In this document: positions 1 to 8,808 of the stretch, piece after piece
Layout: the number at the start of each line of letters is the position of its first letter
Position numbering within the stretch: the first letter of the stretch is position 1
DNA from: Sphingobacterium spiritivorum ATCC 33861
GTDB lineage: Bacteria; Bacteroidota; Bacteroidia; Sphingobacteriales; Sphingobacteriaceae
NCBI RefSeq assembly: GCF_000143765.1
Contig: NZ_GL379771.1
Coordinates: 1-64,000 of the forward strand
Direction: 5' to 3'
Length of the DNA stretch: 64,000 bases
Program-made: the position numbers and the translations under genes
The notes under the pieces: generated by a model
What the model saw: only the letters and a program-made list of their open reading frames with translations
The model's database searches: none
Told to the model about the DNA's origin: nothing

Positions 1-3000
1 TCGGCAACAGGATATTGTCCGTTATAACCCCAGAGGTAGCTAATAACCGGACCATCTGTTTTTTTTACTGCTAAAGGATTGCCATAGGTATCGTAATTTA
101 AATAAATCAGTTTTTCTTTATAACCATTATAGGGAGAAAAAACAACTGCCGAAGCACTACCTGAGGGCAAATTACCCTGTAGGTTATTACTAAATTTAAA
201 AGAAGACAATTCAATTGGATTCAATGTTTCAATTTCAGATATTTTATCTACCTGGGCTTTACCTCCATTATGGAATTCTGTAATCTTACCCGAAAGAATA
301 AAATAGCTATTACCTGATTTTTTATACCGTATCTGCTCAATAGGATATGCGATCAGGTAATTATTTTTCATATCATCAATAAACGCTCTACCATTGGCAT
401 AATCATTAGGATATAATACAGAGATGATCTCTGGATCACCCTTACTTTTGAAAAAAGTAGTTTTACTTAATAACCCATGTTTTGGATTATCATAATCATA
501 TGATTCTCTTTCTTCTGTAACTCCGCTTTCCCCATATGTAATATTTCTTATACTCTTAAGGTAGAACCACCTGGATAAATAATCGAAAACAGTAACTTTA
601 TAGATCAAAAGATTTGCCAAAAGATCATCTGAACAAGGATTAGGACCTTCTTTTCTCACCACATACCCTCTTACATCCCTTGCATTATTTACCGGATCTA
701 TGAAATAATCCATAAATGATTCCTTTATCTTTCTATACCCATTATTCTGTTTGGTAAAAATACAGGTATATATTTCTGTCCCATTCATAAACCCTGTGTT
801 TGTCAGAGGAGATGAGATCTTCTGCGGATATCCGGCATCGAATATAACCGGCCCCATCTCATCATTGGTCACCATAAACTTACGTTCTATACCTCCGTTT
901 ATAAAATCATTATCCTTATGCTCTACAACCGCGTTGTAATAAACATGATTACCTCCTAATCCAGTTGTTATATAAGTTGAGGAAAGTTGATCATAATCAA
1001 AAGAAGCGTATGCACAATCTCTACAAAACACATTCATTGCCAATTGTTGATAATTTACAAATGTGTTTACCATATATAAAACACGGTCATTTGTTCCATT
1101 TTTCAGGTTATCCAGAGAGTTGTATGTATAATTCTTAACATCCGTAATTCGAGAATGATCGTAAGTTGTAATAGATTTCACCCGTGCACCTCCAAGGTCA
1201 AAATCTGTTATCACATTTTTGTTTCCAGTCTGAAATTCTCCACCAATCGACATCTTTGCTAAAAGATCACTACCCATAGACTTTATACGGATACGATATT
1301 GCGTATTAAAATTAAGGGTACATTCATATTCTACCTGATTATCTACAGCAGAATAATCATTATAAGCCCTCATCAAAGAATTGATAGAGACGGGTATAGA
1401 GAAATCACCTTTTATATTACCATTAACATACTGTCCACTAGACATATTATAGAGTTCGTACGCAACAACTCGATTGAATGGATCCGGAAAGTTTTCCCCA
1501 AAATTTCTAACCAAAATTTTAACAGTCGCCTGTATAAACGAAACACCAAGACTCTCATGAGGGGCTGGTGGTGTTGTAAAAATTAATTCCTTTGTGTTTT
1601 CACCATAAATTGGATTACTGGTTGTCCCTCCCCAGACTTCCTCTTCATAAGATATCCCTTCTTTTACGACCTGAGTCTCCTCCCCTTTTCCCTTATGAGA
1701 CTCATATGTTATAACAGATTTACCTCCTGTAGGGTAAGTAATAGTATCTAACATACCATAAATTGATACATTTCCATTACTTGAACGGTCGGCAAAAAAC
1801 TGGGAGAAATAAAAAGAACCATCAACTTTCGGTGTAAAAAATTCAGGATTACTTCTTCCATTAAAAAAACCAAACCTATCCTGAGAGAAAGATAACCGAT
1901 CTGGCAGATAATTTACACCAGAATAACCAAAGGAATACTTTTTCATTGGTGTGCCCGCACTACTCTCTTTCAAAGCTGTCAAAAACATCCTCTCACCTTT
2001 AGTCATATATATAAGTTCATATGATTTAGATGGAATATCAGAATGAAAAACTGTTATTTTATCCACTCTCTTATTGCCCGGCATATCTGTTCTTATACTA
2101 TTCATAAAACGCACACTAAGTCCATTGGAATTATTAATTTCCTTAATTTGCCATCCATCTATAGAAATATTTTGTTTGCATGTAGATATATTGGGCTGGT
2201 TAGAGACTCCAACAAATCGCGGACTGCATGTTTGCCCTAACACTGTAAAAATCGAAATGGTCTGATCAATTGAACTGAAATAGCTATAATTTACTTTTTC
2301 ATACAAGAACTGTATTGTCCCATTTTTAGGATGTGTAACTTTCGAAACATACCATGCAGATTCCACTCTTTGTTCTGCAAAGATTCCTCTTGGACAACCT
2401 GCACCTAAACTACCAGTTTTAGTCCATTCCACTTTGTCAAAATAATATCTAACTCCCATAGGGGTAGTTATAATAAAATTGTGTTCAAATGAATTTTCAG
2501 TAAGTTCTATCTTAAGATTCTGATATGGAATTAAAACTGGCTTTCCAGAAGGATCTATAACAAATTTACCTGAAAATTCACCAAAGTTAAAGTAGAATAT
2601 ATCAGGTTGAGAACTCGAATATTCAGCTGTATTTTTCAAAAAACTGATTAGGCTCTGATCCGGATTATTAAAAGAAGCCGGAGACTCTAAAGCTCTTGGC
2701 GGAACAGAATAAGGAGAATATTTTCGAAAATCATCTCCTCCCACAACTACCCTTGTAATCATTCCACCAGCATTTAATGCCCATGACATACCTACATTTG
2801 ATGCCAATTGATCCACTTTCAGACAGTTGGAAAAATAATTAAGCGAAATAGGCAAAGTTAAATTTTGATCGCGAACTTCAAGAAGAGGTATTGAATATTG
2901 CATCGCACCATTAGAAAGATTAGGTTTTACTTCACCATATTTCCCTAATTCAGTAGCAGTCGGTGATGGATAAAGAATGTCTAATCTACTTATTGGAGGA

Positions 3001-3101
3001 GTTAAAGATGATTGAGCATTCACTAAAACCAAAAAAGAACAATTAAAGACTATTATTAGTAAATAATTCCTGAATTTAAATATATTTATTATTTTCATCA
3101 T
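1..3101 (-). CDS. Secreted RHS/YD-repeat-type protein, 5' part only
   Basis: Reading the minus strand from the ATG at 3101 (a second ATG follows at 3098) gives an uninterrupted frame of 1033 codons that runs off the window. Residues 1 to about 30 form a signal peptide ending in VNAQ. The mature part is rich in Tyr, Asn and Ser, and near the window edge it reads YLWGYNGQYPVA, the phrase that in Bacteroidota RHS-repeat proteins comes just before the RHS core. The core and any variable C-terminal tip lie outside the window. Such proteins are exported, large and often carry toxin or adhesin tips; that role is not visible here. By eye the gene is more A+T-rich than aspS next door, which fits an accessory gene. 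No clear TAnnTTTG promoter was found. Confidence 0.8.
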   Translation of the reverse strand, partial: MMKIINIFKFRNYLLIIVFNCSFLVLVNAQSSLTPPISRLDILYPSPTATELGKYGEVKPNLSNGAMQYSIPLLEVRDQNLTLPISLNYFSNCLKVDQLASNVGMSWALNAGGMITRVVVGGDDFRKYSPYSVPPRALESPASFNNPDQSLISFLKNTAEYSSSQPDIFYFNFGEFSGKFVIDPSGKPVLIPYQNLKIELTENSFEHNFIITTPMGVRYYFDKVEWTKTGSLGAGCPRGIFAEQRVESAWYVSKVTHPKNGTIQFLYEKVNYSYFSSIDQTISIFTVLGQTCSPRFVGVSNQPNISTCKQNISIDGWQIKEINNSNGLSVRFMNSIRTDMPGNKRVDKITVFHSDIPSKSYELIYMTKGERMFLTALKESSAGTPMKKYSFGYSGVNYLPDRLSFSQDRFGFFNGRSNPEFFTPKVDGSFYFSQFFADRSSNGNVSIYGMLDTITYPTGGKSVITYESHKGKGEETQVVKEGISYEEEVWGGTTSNPIYGENTKELIFTTPPAPHESLGVSFIQATVKILVRNFGENFPDPFNRVVAYELYNMSSGQYVNGNIKGDFSIPVSINSLMRAYNDYSAVDNQVEYECTLNFNTQYRIRIKSMGSDLLAKMSIGGEFQTGNKNVITDFDLGGARVKSITTYDHSRITDVKNYTYNSLDNLKNGTNDRVLYMVNTFVNYQQLAMNVFCRDCAYASFDYDQLSSTYITTGLGGNHVYYNAVVEHKDNDFINGGIERKFMVTNDEMGPVIFDAGYPQKISSPLTNTGFMNGTEIYTCIFTKQNNGYRKIKESFMDYFIDPVNNARDVRGYVVRKEGPNPCSDDLLANLLIYKVTVFDYLSRWFYLKSIRNITYGESGVTEERESYDYDNPKHGLLSKTTFFKSKGDPEIISVLYPNDYANGRAFIDDMKNNYLIAYPIEQIRYKKSGNSYFILSGKITEFHNGGKAQVDKISEIETLNPIELSSFKFSNNLQGNLPSGSASAVVFSPYNGYKEKLIYLNYDTYGNPLAVKKTDGPVISYLWGYNGQYPVA

Positions 3102-3485
3102 AAAGAAATTTTATTGATTTCAAGTTTTTTCAACATCCCCACACTAAAGTACTTTACCATTCAGGCGACATTAAATCAAAATACAGATCACACACATTAA
3201 AAATAAACCCAACAGAATTAATTTAAAAATAAAGTTAAATAAAAAATATTTTAAATGCAATTATATTAACCAAACAATATTTAATAAAAAGTATATTAAC
3301 CTAAAATACTATAACATTACTCTTAAATGCTCACTAGAGATCCTTGATTTAGATAATAACAAATTCCTCAACCAATCATTTTTTACAGAAAAACATAGCT
3401 CATCTTACACACAAATAACAAACCTGCGGCGAGTACTGCTATCCGGCATTTCTTTCGGAATTTTGATTTAATATCCGGTCCAGGA
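3102..3485. other. A+T-rich intergenic spacer
   Basis: About 380 bases between the divergent RHS-type gene and the aspS promoter. It is very A+T-rich, with runs of A and T and no ORF, RNA or strong hairpin that I can support. It must hold the RHS-gene promoter, but I see no good TAnnTTTG match on the minus strand. Confidence 0.5.
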
Positions 3486-3517
3486 TTCGTTATTCTCCTT
3501 GGAAACAGATATTTTTG
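3486..3517 (+). promoter_or_regulatory. Putative aspS promoter
   Basis: TATTTTTG at 3510-3517 matches the Bacteroidota -7 consensus TAnnTTTG. TTCG at 3486-3489, 20 bases upstream, is one base off the -33 element TTTG. The start codon follows 22 bases after the -7 box. Confidence 0.55.
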
Positions 3518-3539
3518 CAGGATAAATATTATAGTCGAA

Positions 3540-5303
3540 ATGCACAGAACACATACCTGCGGAGAGCTTAGGATTTCAGATCTTGGCAAGTCCGTAACTT
3601 TAAGTGGTTGGGTACAAAAGTCACGCGATCTGGGAGGAATGACCTTTATCGATGTCCGTGACAGATATGGAATTACACAGTTGACTTTTAACGCAGATGA
3701 CAATGAGCAACTGCGCGCTTCTGCCCGGGAATTGGGGCGTGAATACGTTATAAAAGTAGAGGGACAGGTTATTGAGCGGTCAAGTAAAAACTCAAAAATC
3801 CCGACCGGAGATATTGAGATCAAGGTTTCTTCTTTAGAAATACTGAATGCTTCCAAACTGCCTCCTTTTACTATTGAAGATGAAACGGATGGTGGGGATG
3901 ATCTGCGCATGAAATTCAGATATCTGGATCTGCGCCGTAATCCTGTAAGACAAAATCTTATTCTTCGTCACAAACTGGCGCAGGAAATCCGCAGATATCT
4001 TGATGAGCAGAATTTTCTGGAGGTGGAAACACCTGTTCTGATTAAGTCAACTCCGGAAGGAGCCCGCGATTTTGTGGTTCCAAGCCGTATGAATGCAGGA
4101 GAATTCTATGCGTTGCCGCAATCTCCACAGACCTTCAAACAGTTATTGATGGTCTCCGGATTTGACCGTTATTTTCAGATTGTCAAGTGTTTTCGTGATG
4201 AAGATCTACGTGCAGACAGACAACCGGAGTTTACGCAAATTGACTGCGAAATGTCCTTTGTAGAACAGGAGGACATTCTAAATATGTTTGAAGGATTGGC
4301 TAAACACTTGTTCAAAACTGTAAAAGGATTTGAGCTGGGCTCAGTGCCACGAATGACTTATGCCGATGCTATGCGTCTTTATGGTTCTGACAAACCGGAT
4401 ACCCGTTTCGGAATGCAATTCGTTGAATTGAATAAGCTTACAAAAGGAAAAGGTTTCCCTGTATTTGATCAGGCTGAACTGGTTGTCGGCATCAATGCCA
4501 ATGGTTGCGCAGGTTATACCCGCAAACAACTTGACGCATTGACAGACTATGTTAAACGTCCGCAGGTAGGAGCTACAGGTCTTGTATATGCCCGTTATAA
4601 TGAAGACGGCACGATCAAATCGTCTGTAGATAAATTTTATACAGAGGAGCAGCTTAAAGAATGGGCTGCTGCATTTGACGGAAAGCCGGGAGATTTATTT
4701 TTGATAATGGCAGGTCCTACAGATAAAGTACGCAAACAACTGAATGAGCTGCGATTAGAAGTGGGTAATCAGCTCGGTCTCCGTGACAAAAATAAATTTG
4801 CACCTCTTTGGGTATTAGACTTCCCGTTACTGGAATGGGATGAAGAATCAGGTCGTTATCACGCTATGCACCATCCGTTTACCTCTCCAAAACCTGAAGA
4901 TATCCCATTACTGGACACTAATCCGGGAGAAGTAAGAGCAAATGCGTACGATTTTGTCCTTAATGGCAGCGAAATTGGTGGCGGGTCTATTCGTATTCAT
5001 GACAAAGAATTGCAATCGCTTATGTTCAAACACCTTGGTTTTTCTCCCGAGGATGCGCAGAAACAATTCGGTTTCTTAATGGAAGCATTTACCTACGGAG
5101 CACCTCCACATGGCGGATTGGCCTTTGGATTTGACCGTATGGTATCTGTGTTTGCAGGTCTGGATACCATCCGTGATGTCATTGCTTTCCCTAAGAACAA
5201 TTCGGGAAGAGATGTGATGATCGACGCTCCTGCAACCATAGATAAGGCGCAGCTGGATGAGCTGAATCTGGCTCTGAACCTTAAATCTTCAGAGAAGAAT
5301 TAA
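3540..5303 (+). CDS. aspS: Aspartyl-tRNA synthetase
   Basis: Charges tRNA-Asp with aspartate in the cytoplasm. The 587-residue length and the start [11 protein letters not shown] are standard for the bacterial-type enzyme. The N-terminal OB-fold anticodon-binding domain covers about residues 1-105. Class II motif 2 is visible as [18 protein letters not shown] from residue 218, followed by the bacterial GAD insertion at about 290-420. Motif 3 is [11 protein letters not shown] at about 525-535 with the ATP-binding Arg at 533. The ATG sits 22 bases after a good -7 box, and translation from it begins directly with the family N-terminus. A strong hairpin terminator follows, so the gene is probably transcribed alone. 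Confidence 0.98.
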   Translation: MHRTHTCGELRISDLGKSVTLSGWVQKSRDLGGMTFIDVRDRYGITQLTFNADDNEQLRASARELGREYVIKVEGQVIERSSKNSKIPTGDIEIKVSSLEILNASKLPPFTIEDETDGGDDLRMKFRYLDLRRNPVRQNLILRHKLAQEIRRYLDEQNFLEVETPVLIKSTPEGARDFVVPSRMNAGEFYALPQSPQTFKQLLMVSGFDRYFQIVKCFRDEDLRADRQPEFTQIDCEMSFVEQEDILNMFEGLAKHLFKTVKGFELGSVPRMTYADAMRLYGSDKPDTRFGMQFVELNKLTKGKGFPVFDQAELVVGINANGCAGYTRKQLDALTDYVKRPQVGATGLVYARYNEDGTIKSSVDKFYTEEQLKEWAAAFDGKPGDLFLIMAGPTDKVRKQLNELRLEVGNQLGLRDKNKFAPLWVLDFPLLEWDEESGRYHAMHHPFTSPKPEDIPLLDTNPGEVRANAYDFVLNGSEIGGGSIRIHDKELQSLMFKHLGFSPEDAQKQFGFLMEAFTYGAPPHGGLAFGFDRMVSVFAGLDTIRDVIAFPKNNSGRDVMIDAPATIDKAQLDELNLALNLKSSEKN

Positions 5304-5347
5304 CATTAATCCACAAAATAGATCTCAACAATTAACGTTATATTTAT

Positions 5348-5376
5348 AAAGTTGGTAATTCATTACCAACTTTTTT
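5348..5376 (+). terminator. Rho-independent terminator of aspS
   Basis: A 12-bp perfect stem (5348-5359 with 5362-5373) around a minimal loop is followed by a T-rich run, 45 bases after the aspS stop codon. The stem also overlaps the -33 element of the next gene's promoter. Confidence 0.85.
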
Positions 5377-5383
5377 ACTTTTG
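5352..5383 (+). promoter_or_regulatory. Promoter of the lutB-like gene
   Basis: TTG at 5352-5354, 21 bases, then TACTTTTG at 5376-5383, a full match to TAnnTTTG. The ATG is 27 bases downstream. The -33 element lies inside the aspS terminator stem. Confidence 0.75.
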
Positions 5384-5409
5384 TAATAGCATAAATCCAA
5401 AACTAGTCC

Positions 5410-6807
5410 ATGTCTGATACAATCGCTGATAAATTCCTTAAAGAAAGCTCGACAAAATCTTTTGACCAGAAACATCGGGACATTATCAATACCAATATTG
5501 ATAAGTACAATGCTGCTTTCGAAAAAGGGAAAAGTAAGTTTTTTGATCTGGAAAATTCCAAAACAAAAGCGAATCTGATCAAATGGAAGGTGATGGAGAA
5601 TCTGGATAAATTACTTCCTGAATTTGAAGCAAATTTCACTTCCAGAGGAGGTAAAGTTATCTGGGCGAATGATGCTCAGGAAGCTCGGGAAGAAATATGG
5701 AAGATTATGGAACAGCATGACGCTAAAAGTGTCATCAAATCCAAATCCATGGCTACGGAAGAAATTGAGCTTAATCACTTTCTGGCAGAAAAAGGCATAG
5801 AAGCTGTTGAAAGTGATCTGGGAGAATTCATTATCCAGCTGTTAGGACAAAAGCCTTATCATATCGTTACCCCGGCCATGCACCTGAGCCTGGAAGATAT
5901 TGCAAAACTGTTTCACGAAAAATTCGACACTCCGCTTACTGCTACAGCAGAGGAATTGACGATGAAAGCCCGTGAATTGTTGCGGGACAAGTATACTTCT
6001 GCCTCAGTAGGCATCTCCGGCGCTAATTTTCTGGTAGCGGATACCGGAAGTATAGCTATTACGGAAAATGAAGGAAATGCCCGCCTGACCACTACATTTC
6101 CGAATATTCACATTGCGCTGGTCGGAATAGAGAAGATTATTCCCAGTATGCTGGATCTGGATCTCTTCTGGCCCCTATTATCCTCACACGGAACAGGACA
6201 GAACCTGACAGTATATAATACCATTCTGAATGGTCCCCGTCAGGAAAATGAAAGCGATGGTCCGGAAAAGATGTATGTTATCCTGCTTGACAACGGCCGT
6301 ACCAATTTGCTTGCAGAGAAAGATCAGCGCCAGGGCTTGTATTGTATACGATGCGGTGCGTGTCTGAATGTATGCCCTATTTACCAAAACATAGGCGGTC
6401 ATACCTATGACACAACTTATTCAGGACCTATAGGCTCACTTATATCGCCGCACCTCAGCGGAATGAAAGAGTTCAAGCACCTGAGCTATGCATCCAGCCT
6501 GTGCGGAAAGTGTACAGAAGTCTGTCCCGTAGGCATTGATATCCAGAAGCAACTGCTATTGAACCGCAGAGACTCTGTACAGGAAAAACTGGCTACCCCA
6601 ATGGAACAACGTGCATGGAAAGGATTTACCTATTTTATTAAAAAAAGAAAGCTTATTGATCTTTTTGGCGGAAAATTTAAAAATTTTATCCTGCGCAATT
6701 TCTTTAAAAAAGCATGGGGGAACAACAGAGAATTACCGCATCTGGCAGACAAATCATTTGCTCAACAATGGAAAGAACAGCAAAAGGAATTGAATAAGGA
6801 TAAGTAA
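5410..6807 (+). CDS. lutB: LutB-like LUD-domain iron-sulphur protein
   Basis: Probable subunit of the LutABC L-lactate oxidation complex, which passes electrons from lactate to the respiratory chain. The protein has 465 residues, the usual LutB size. An N-terminal LUD domain covers about residues 60-300. Two 4Fe-4S motifs follow: CIRCGACLNVCP with Cys 312, 315, 318 and 322, and CGKCTEVCPVG with Cys 365, 368 and 372. The last 60 residues are basic. LutA and LutC are not adjacent: aspS lies upstream behind a terminator and an unrelated esterase faces it downstream. Partners must be elsewhere, or the protein works with other electron carriers. The family assignment is secure; lactate as substrate is inferred. 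Confidence 0.9.
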   Translation: MSDTIADKFLKESSTKSFDQKHRDIINTNIDKYNAAFEKGKSKFFDLENSKTKANLIKWKVMENLDKLLPEFEANFTSRGGKVIWANDAQEAREEIWKIMEQHDAKSVIKSKSMATEEIELNHFLAEKGIEAVESDLGEFIIQLLGQKPYHIVTPAMHLSLEDIAKLFHEKFDTPLTATAEELTMKARELLRDKYTSASVGISGANFLVADTGSIAITENEGNARLTTTFPNIHIALVGIEKIIPSMLDLDLFWPLLSSHGTGQNLTVYNTILNGPRQENESDGPEKMYVILLDNGRTNLLAEKDQRQGLYCIRCGACLNVCPIYQNIGGHTYDTTYSGPIGSLISPHLSGMKEFKHLSYASSLCGKCTEVCPVGIDIQKQLLLNRRDSVQEKLATPMEQRAWKGFTYFIKKRKLIDLFGGKFKNFILRNFFKKAWGNNRELPHLADKSFAQQWKEQQKELNKDK

Positions 6808-6945
6808 AAAAGGACACTTGACCGGAAATCTTCATGTGGCCAAAACAGATATGGCATTAAGCATGTATTAACGGATAGATTGTACACTACTAGTTATAAG
6901 GTATTTAAAAGTGTTACCTAAATCACCTTATATCTTCGAAATTGA

Positions 6946-7938
6946 TTAGCGGCAATTTTTTATTTTACTTTTGATTCTTTTTAATATCTGCCCCTTTTTC
7001 TTTTTGGAGAGATCCTCATCTTTTGGAACGACCTTTAATGCTTCTTTATAAACAGTTTTTGCTTCTGACACACGTTTTAAATGAAAGAGTGCATCAGCTT
7101 TGACTTCAAGATGCCCCCAAAAGTCAGGAAAAGATTTGAGTCGGTCTTCCTGTTCTTCTAAAATATTTCCCCATTCCCATTCATCATATACAAAACCAAG
7201 ACCTAACCCAAATCCGACGGTTGTGGTCGCATTGTGACTAAACCCGTCAAGATCATTGAATTTAAAGCGAACAGCTTTTGTATGATTTAGGATTTCGAAA
7301 GCTTTAAAAACATAATCTCTCAAAGATATTTCATCCCATCTTTTGTCTCCGACCAATAAGTAAAAATCCCCACCCACCGAGTTGCTTTTCACTTCCTGAT
7401 CCATTAACTTTAAAACATCTTCCTTATTAGGCCAATAAGCAGGACTAAGTGCTATACAGGAGTTAAAGAGACTATTATTTTTAAGAAAAGCATAAGTAGC
7501 AAAGTAAGCACCAAAAGAATGACCAGCTATGGTTATTCTTTTAGATATATTGTATTCTTTCTCTAACCATGGAATTACTTCTTCTGAAATAAATCTGAGC
7601 AATTTATCCTTCTCAAGCAATTCAGTATTTCTGTCCTGGTGAATAACACCTATCAAATAGCTTGGAGGAATTTCATTGTTAGCTATCAGATTATTAGCTG
7701 ATTGTAAAAAAATCCCGTTAAGGTTTTTAAAATTAGCATCGAGATACAGAATGCAATTATTATTTGTGTTTCCGTTCTTAATTTCTTTAGATTTTGTAAT
7801 AATTATCTTTCTCTCCTTCTGAAATATTGCCGATGAAATAGTTACAGTATCTGATTTATTAAGTTGAGAATAAGTTTGAGCAAAAGTAATATTAGAAAAA
7901 ATGACCTTAGCAAAAAATAATAAAAGTAGTCCTCTCAT
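6946..7938 (-). CDS. Secreted alpha/beta-hydrolase (esterase) with C-terminal repeat
   Basis: Predicted exported hydrolase of the putative-esterase (enterochelin esterase/IroE-like) type, 330 residues. A signal peptide ends near residue 20 (TFAQ). The nucleophile elbow is GHSFG at 139-143 (Ser141), and a candidate catalytic His is His235 in DGFSHN. Residues about 265-315 look like a single TPR-like helical unit before a very basic tail. The substrate cannot be told; family members cut esters of siderophores or acyl groups. The gene faces lutB tail to tail and is divergent from the sigma-factor gene, so it is probably a single-gene unit. No clear promoter was found. Confidence 0.8.
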   Translation of the reverse strand: MRGLLLLFFAKVIFSNITFAQTYSQLNKSDTVTISSAIFQKERKIIITKSKEIKNGNTNNNCILYLDANFKNLNGIFLQSANNLIANNEIPPSYLIGVIHQDRNTELLEKDKLLRFISEEVIPWLEKEYNISKRITIAGHSFGAYFATYAFLKNNSLFNSCIALSPAYWPNKEDVLKLMDQEVKSNSVGGDFYLLVGDKRWDEISLRDYVFKAFEILNHTKAVRFKFNDLDGFSHNATTTVGFGLGLGFVYDEWEWGNILEEQEDRLKSFPDFWGHLEVKADALFHLKRVSEAKTVYKEALKVVPKDEDLSKKKKGQILKRIKSKIKNCR

Positions 7939-8229
7939 TGATCAGTAAAGCTATTTGTGTTAATAATTATTAAAGGTTTATTAAGGTTTTGAAAACATCA
8001 AAATTCATAATCCGTCACGATAGTAGTAAATATAAATATTCCAAGTCATATTCTATATTTTAAAAACAGGAGTACTTGCAAAAAGATTTTACCTGTTTAA
8101 TTAATCTAACAACAGTTCTATATTACAAGCCTTGTAGTAACCTCTCTTAATGTAATCCTGCCTATTTCAGCCTTTCCGGCAATTTTAATTTCCGTTAATA
8201 AGAAAAAAAATCTATTTTTCGGGTATTAA

Positions 8230-8808
8230 ATGAATTATTCTCTTCCATCATATCCTACCGAATCAGGTGACGAACAGCTTTTGTTGCTGTATCGAGATAC
8301 CGGCGATCTGAATTATCTCGGAAAGCTGTATCAAAGTCATTCGGAAATGGTTTACTTCGTATGCTTGCGCTACTTGCAGGACAGCGAACGGAGTAAAGAT
8401 GCGGTCATGAATATTTTTGAAGAGCTGATCAGCAAAGTAAATAAGCAGGAAATTCATTCTTTTGGAAAGTGGCTCTATGTCCTCTCCCGCAATCATTGTC
8501 TGATGCAATTAAGGTCAGCAAAAAATAAACAGCAAATTTCTATTGACGAATTTGTGGAATTTCCGGGTTCTTTGCATCCGGATGATGATCATGAAGATAA
8601 AGAGCAAAAATTGACCTCGTTGGAGCATTGTCTTGAAAAATTACCGGAGAAGCAAAAGAAGAGCATAGATTTGTTTTTCCTTAATGAAAAATGCTATAAT
8701 GAAGTCTCGGAAATAACAGGATATAGCCTCAAAGAGGTGAAAAGCTATATTCAGAATGGGAAAAGGAATTTGAAAAATTGTATGGAGGGAACCCATGAAC
8801 AGGAATAG
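8230..8808 (+). CDS. ECF-like RNA polymerase sigma factor
   Basis: A 192-residue sigma-70 family protein of ECF size. Region 2 is visible at about residues 25-100 (LGKLYQSHSEMVYFVCLRYLQD, then a helix ending in the SFGKWLYVLSRNHCL stretch). Region 4 lies at about 135-185, with a helix-turn-helix around NEVSEITGYSLKEVKSYIQNGKRNLK. It overlaps the next gene by 14 bases, so the pair is translationally coupled. That partner has a cytoplasmic N-terminus followed by one membrane segment, as expected of a membrane anti-sigma factor. The target promoters are unknown. Confidence 0.9.
   Translation: MNYSLPSYPTESGDEQLLLLYRDTGDLNYLGKLYQSHSEMVYFVCLRYLQDSERSKDAVMNIFEELISKVNKQEIHSFGKWLYVLSRNHCLMQLRSAKNKQQISIDEFVEFPGSLHPDDDHEDKEQKLTSLEHCLEKLPEKQKKSIDLFFLNEKCYNEVSEITGYSLKEVKSYIQNGKRNLKNCMEGTHEQE

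Noticed and set aside
3383..3910. 175-codon minus-strand ORF over the start of aspS
   Set aside because: Most of it is antisense to aspS, and it would run through the aspS promoter region with no supporting motif.
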